A stretch of DNA of 16,888 nucleotides from JAFDZV01 sp966128725 (lineage in GTDB: Bacteria > Bacteroidota > Ignavibacteria > OLB7), in the NCBI GenBank assembly GCA_966128725.1, contig CBHYLN010000115.1, positions 1 through 16,888 on the forward strand. Reading direction: 5' to 3'. A program made the translations under genes and the position numbers. Position 1 is the stretch's first letter. Each line of letters opens with the position of its first letter. Under the pieces are notes generated by a model, which was not told the DNA's origin, made no database searches, and saw nothing but the letters and a program-made list of their open reading frames with translations. Below are positions 14,447 through 16,888 of the stretch, piece by piece.

Positions 14447-15084
14447 GCCGTGCCGCAAAGCCGGTCGCCGGCGTCACCAAGGCCGGGAAGGATGTACCCA
14501 ACATCGCTTAATTGGCGGTCGATCGCGGCAACGTGGATCTGTACATCGGGGAATGCCGCGCCTATCCGGGCAAGGCCTTCCGGCGCGGCGATAATCGAGA
14601 GTACCGATACCGATGCGGCCAGCGCGATCGGCAAATTCGCCAGCGCGGCGCAAATGCTGCCGCCGGTTGCCAGCATGGGGTCCAGCAGGAACAGATGTGC
14701 CGTTTCGATATCCGGAACGTTTCGGTAGTACTCGAACGGCTTCAACGTTTCCTCGTTGCGTCGCAGCCCGATGAAACCGGTGGAGGCCGATGGCACGATT
14801 TCCAGGAATCCATCCAGCATCCACAGGCCGGCCCGCAGTATCGGCACCGCGACAACCTTGCTGTTGAGCATCGAGGCCTCGGTTGCCTCCAGCGGCGTCT
14901 GGATCATCACATGCTCAACCGGCAAATCGCGCGTGGCCTCGTAGGCCAGCGCGCGCGCAACCGTGTTGGCGGCTGTTCGGAACTGCATCATCGTGCTCTC
15001 GGCCTGCCGCATCACGCGGAGGGCGTCGGCCACAACACTGTGCCGAATCAAATGGGGCGGGCGTGCCTCTGTTGCCGTTGGCAT
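14443..15084 (-). CDS. upp: Uracil phosphoribosyltransferase
   Basis: It converts uracil and PRPP to UMP in pyrimidine salvage. The 213 residues have all the family blocks: VPILRAGLWMLDGFLE (residues 80-95), GLRRNEETLKPFEYY, the PRPP-binding loop LLDPMLATGGS (133-143), and the uracil-binding C-terminal GYILPGLGDAGDRLCGT (196-212). The start lies only four bases after the stop of the preceding tatD-OMP frame. The stop overlaps the zincin start, so it sits inside a tight operon. No start ambiguity is apparent. Confidence 0.95.
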   Translation of the reverse strand: MPTATEARPPHLIRHSVVADALRVMRQAESTMMQFRTAANTVARALAYEATRDLPVEHVMIQTPLEATEASMLNSKVVAVPILRAGLWMLDGFLEIVPSASTGFIGLRRNEETLKPFEYYRNVPDIETAHLFLLDPMLATGGSICAALANLPIALAASVSVLSIIAAPEGLARIGAAFPDVQIHVAAIDRQLSDVGYILPGLGDAGDRLCGTA

Positions 15085-15088
15085 CGGA

Positions 15089-15826
15089 TCAGAACAGCTT
15101 GCGGAAGTTCGGATAGATCAGCAGCCCGATGCGGGGCTGGCTTACGAAAAATTCCTGCTTGCGCTGCACAAGCGGGCGCTCGCCGGTGATCGTGGAGACA
15201 TGCCACTCGGCCGTTGGAGCAATGGTGCCGTAGGGCGTCACCAGATTCAGCGACAATCCCATCGAGCCGCTCAGGCCCCACGCCTGTTCGGTATATCCGT
15301 TCAGGATCTTGTCGCCTTTTTCGATCAGATATTGGTCGATGCCGAACTCGTTATCAAAATACGTGAGCCCCAGCGTCAGGAAGAACGTGACAATCTTCCG
15401 TGTGTTTGCCGTGGCGCGCAGTTTGATATCCAGCGCGTGATGGTAGTTGGGCGGGATCGGCTTGTCGGCGTCGCCAAACTGCCTGCGGATATTCTCCGAC
15501 GCGGTATCCAGGCCCGTGGGGTGCACCGTTACGCTGGTGTAGGCGATGTCCAGCTGAAGCCAGTCGATATCCAGCGGTTGCAGCGGCGCAACGGTCAACC
15601 AGCCGCCAAAACCAACGGCGCTTGCTTCGGTTGTGGACTTGCTGATATATGTGGACGAGGCCATAAGCGGGCCGAAGCCAACAATGCGATCGAACGGGGG
15701 AGGAGGCGTTGTATCGATCTGGCGAACCTGGCGTGGCTGGGCCTGAAGGGCTCCGGCGCCAAGGCAGAACAATGCCGCCAGGAGAAGTCCGAGATTGAAA
15801 AAGGTTCGTGCGTTCAGCGTTGTCAT
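15089..15826 (-). CDS. Nested in-frame gene: secreted outer-membrane beta-barrel-like protein
   Basis: An internal ATG (15826-15824, codon 244 of the tatD frame) would give a separate 245-residue protein. Its N-terminus MTTLNARTFFNLG plus LLLAALFCLGAGALQA reads as a Sec signal peptide: one Arg in the n-region, a 13-residue hydrophobic core, and cleavage after LQA before QPRQ. The mature part has a Pro-rich linker (TTPPPPF) and alternating amphipathic strands such as WLQLDIAYTSVTVH, FFLTLGLTYF and GSMGLSLNLVTPYG. It ends in Phe, as outer-membrane barrels do. I infer an 8- to 10-strand OMP of unknown function. No Shine-Dalgarno site precedes the ATG, but several genes here lack one. Reinitiation or direct initiation would separate it from TatD. 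Confidence 0.6.
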   Translation of the reverse strand: MTTLNARTFFNLGLLLAALFCLGAGALQAQPRQVRQIDTTPPPPFDRIVGFGPLMASSTYISKSTTEASAVGFGGWLTVAPLQPLDIDWLQLDIAYTSVTVHPTGLDTASENIRRQFGDADKPIPPNYHHALDIKLRATANTRKIVTFFLTLGLTYFDNEFGIDQYLIEKGDKILNGYTEQAWGLSGSMGLSLNLVTPYGTIAPTAEWHVSTITGERPLVQRKQEFFVSQPRIGLLIYPNFRKLF

Positions 15827-16555
15827 CTGTTTGATTGCGTCAAGTGTCGTGCCTCGCAGCTCGGCAGCCATCGCGGCAACCAGGCCAACGTAGCTCGGCT
15901 CGTTTCGCTTGCCGCGATGCGGCACCGGCGTAAGATACGGAGCATCCGTTTCGATCATGAATCGATCGTCCGGAACAGCCCGCACAACCGGGTCGAGCCG
16001 GCCCTTGCTGTACGTGATGTTCCCCGTGAAGGAGACCATGCCCCCTAAAGCAAGGCTGCGTTCGAGCACCGCTTCGTCGCTCGAGAAGCAATGAAGTTGA
16101 AAGCGGAGGCTGCCGTCCTGCTCCTCCTCGATGATGCGCAGCAAATCCTCGTCCGACTCGCGATTATGAACCACCGCCGGCAATCCCAATCGCCTGGCAA
16201 TACGGAGCTGCTGTCGGAACACGTCGTGCTGGCGTTCGCGCGGAGCATACTCATAGTAATAATCGAGGCCGATTTCGCCAATGGCAATCGCCTTTCCGGC
16301 CGATGCCAGCCGTTCCACCTCGGCGAGATCCTCCGGCCCAACCTCGGCGGCATGATGTGGATGCACGCCCAATGCTACATGGACTTCCGCGTATCGATCG
16401 GCGAGCGCAAGCGCCGCGGCAAACTCCTGCGGCTTGGTTGCGGGCACAACGATGGCTTCCACGCCGGCCTGCCGCGACCGATCGATAACCTCATCCAGAT
16501 CATCCTTGAATCGATCGACGTAGATATGCGAATGTGTATCAACCAGAGAGGGCAT
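15089..16555 (-). CDS. tatD: TatD-family metal-dependent hydrolase fused in frame to an outer-membrane-like domain
   Basis: One uninterrupted 488-codon frame. Residues 1 to about 256 are a complete TatD hydrolase: DTHSH (His8, His10), GVHPHH, GEIGLDYYY (Glu94), PAVVHNRES (His130), QLHCFS (His155) and ETDAPYLTP (Asp204) give the usual two-metal site. It ends with IKQMTTLNARTFFNLG, the normal TatD terminus. TatD proteins are about 255-265 residues, so a stop is expected here. Instead the frame runs into LLLAALFCLGAGALQA, a signal-peptide core, and some 215 residues of beta-rich sequence ending PNFRKLF. TatD proteins are cytoplasmic nucleases or hydrolases, and an outer-membrane domain is incompatible with that location. 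The start overlaps bcp by 17 bp. See the nested coding feature at 15089-15826. Confidence 0.85.
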   Translation of the reverse strand: MPSLVDTHSHIYVDRFKDDLDEVIDRSRQAGVEAIVVPATKPQEFAAALALADRYAEVHVALGVHPHHAAEVGPEDLAEVERLASAGKAIAIGEIGLDYYYEYAPRERQHDVFRQQLRIARRLGLPAVVHNRESDEDLLRIIEEEQDGSLRFQLHCFSSDEAVLERSLALGGMVSFTGNITYSKGRLDPVVRAVPDDRFMIETDAPYLTPVPHRGKRNEPSYVGLVAAMAAELRGTTLDAIKQMTTLNARTFFNLGLLLAALFCLGAGALQAQPRQVRQIDTTPPPPFDRIVGFGPLMASSTYISKSTTEASAVGFGGWLTVAPLQPLDIDWLQLDIAYTSVTVHPTGLDTASENIRRQFGDADKPIPPNYHHALDIKLRATANTRKIVTFFLTLGLTYFDNEFGIDQYLIEKGDKILNGYTEQAWGLSGSMGLSLNLVTPYGTIAPTAEWHVSTITGERPLVQRKQEFFVSQPRIGLLIYPNFRKLF

Positions 16556-16888
16556 TCAAAACCTCGTCCACATGGCCGGGCACACGTACCTTGCGGAAGA
16601 TATGCGTGATACGTCCCTTGGCATCGATGATAATTGTTGTACGCTCCACGCCCATATACTTGCGGCCGTACATGCTTTTTTCAACCCACACACCATAGGC
16701 CTCGGCAATCACACGATCAACGTCGGCCAGAAGCGGGAAGTTAAGCGATTCCTTGGTCTCGAACTTTTTATGCCGTGCTACGGTGTCCGGGCTTACACCC
16801 AGCACCTGGGCACCATGGGCAAGCACGCGGTTGAGGTTGTCGCGAAAATCACACGCCTCCTGCGTGCAGCCGGCGGTCATATCCTTCG
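16539..16888 (-). CDS. bcp: Thioredoxin-dependent peroxiredoxin, Bcp/PrxQ type (5' end outside window)
   Basis: It reduces hydrogen peroxide and organic peroxides using thioredoxin. The visible C-terminal part of about 115 residues enters with KDMTAGCTQEACDFRDN. This holds the peroxidatic Cys (in TAGC) and, five residues later, the resolving Cys of the Bcp/PrxQ class. Further family features are VLGVSPDTVARHKKF, LNFPLLADVDRVIAEAYGVW, GVERTTIIIDAKGRI and a C-terminal VRVPGHVDEVL. The N-terminal 40 or so residues lie beyond the right edge. Its stop codon lies 17 bp inside the tatD frame, so it heads or belongs to the minus-strand operon with tatD and upp. Confidence 0.92.
   Translation of the reverse strand, partial: KDMTAGCTQEACDFRDNLNRVLAHGAQVLGVSPDTVARHKKFETKESLNFPLLADVDRVIAEAYGVWVEKSMYGRKYMGVERTTIIIDAKGRITHIFRKVRVPGHVDEVLNALSG

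Noticed and set aside
14963..16048. 361-codon plus-strand frame antisense to tatD/OMP and upp
   Set aside because: No recognisable protein; the minus strand carries clear enzyme motifs throughout.

Overview
The window is a high-GC chromosomal segment of a Gram-negative bacterium, packed with housekeeping genes. Outer-membrane proteins, a Sec signal peptide, a lipoprotein, the short-chain type of L-threonine 3-dehydrogenase, methylmalonyl-CoA epimerase, weak or absent Shine-Dalgarno sites on many genes, and GTAG-flanked palindromes together suggest the Bacteroidota/Chlorobiota (Kapabacteria-like) superphylum. That placement is inference; no rRNA or marker phylogeny is available here. I see no tRNA, rRNA, CRISPR array, insertion sequence or phage gene.

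Left half, plus strand (1-11181): the 3' end of an arginase gene; panC and panD (pantothenate and beta-alanine synthesis); an unrecognised lipoprotein; a stand-alone GlmU-type uridylyltransferase lacking the acetyltransferase domain; a 480-bp non-coding stretch with a cluster of REP-like palindromes; methylmalonyl-CoA epimerase; a membrane-anchored dihaem cytochrome c with a near-consensus sigma70 promoter in front and a clear intrinsic terminator behind; acylphosphatase; an NAD-dependent L-threonine 3-dehydrogenase; a very acidic DUF2795-like small protein; an Omp85 (BamA/TamA-type) outer-membrane protein; and a FmdB-type zinc-ribbon protein with a Ser/Gly tail.

Right half, minus strand (16888 down to 11267), probably one or two operons read leftwards: bcp peroxiredoxin, tatD, upp, a small HEAEH zincin, then mreB, mreC and mreD for rod-shape control. 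Genes abut or overlap: bcp/tatD by 17 bp, upp/zincin by a GTGA junction, mreC/mreD by 4 bp. The two halves converge at 11182-11266.

The most unusual item is the tatD reading frame. TatD has no stop codon of its own. It runs in frame into an outer-membrane beta-barrel-like protein, and the last dozen TatD residues double as the start of a well-formed Sec signal peptide (internal ATG at 15826). The locus could therefore make a TatD-OMP fusion, a separately initiated secreted OMP, or both. The second item is the REP-like palindrome cluster at 3646-3821.
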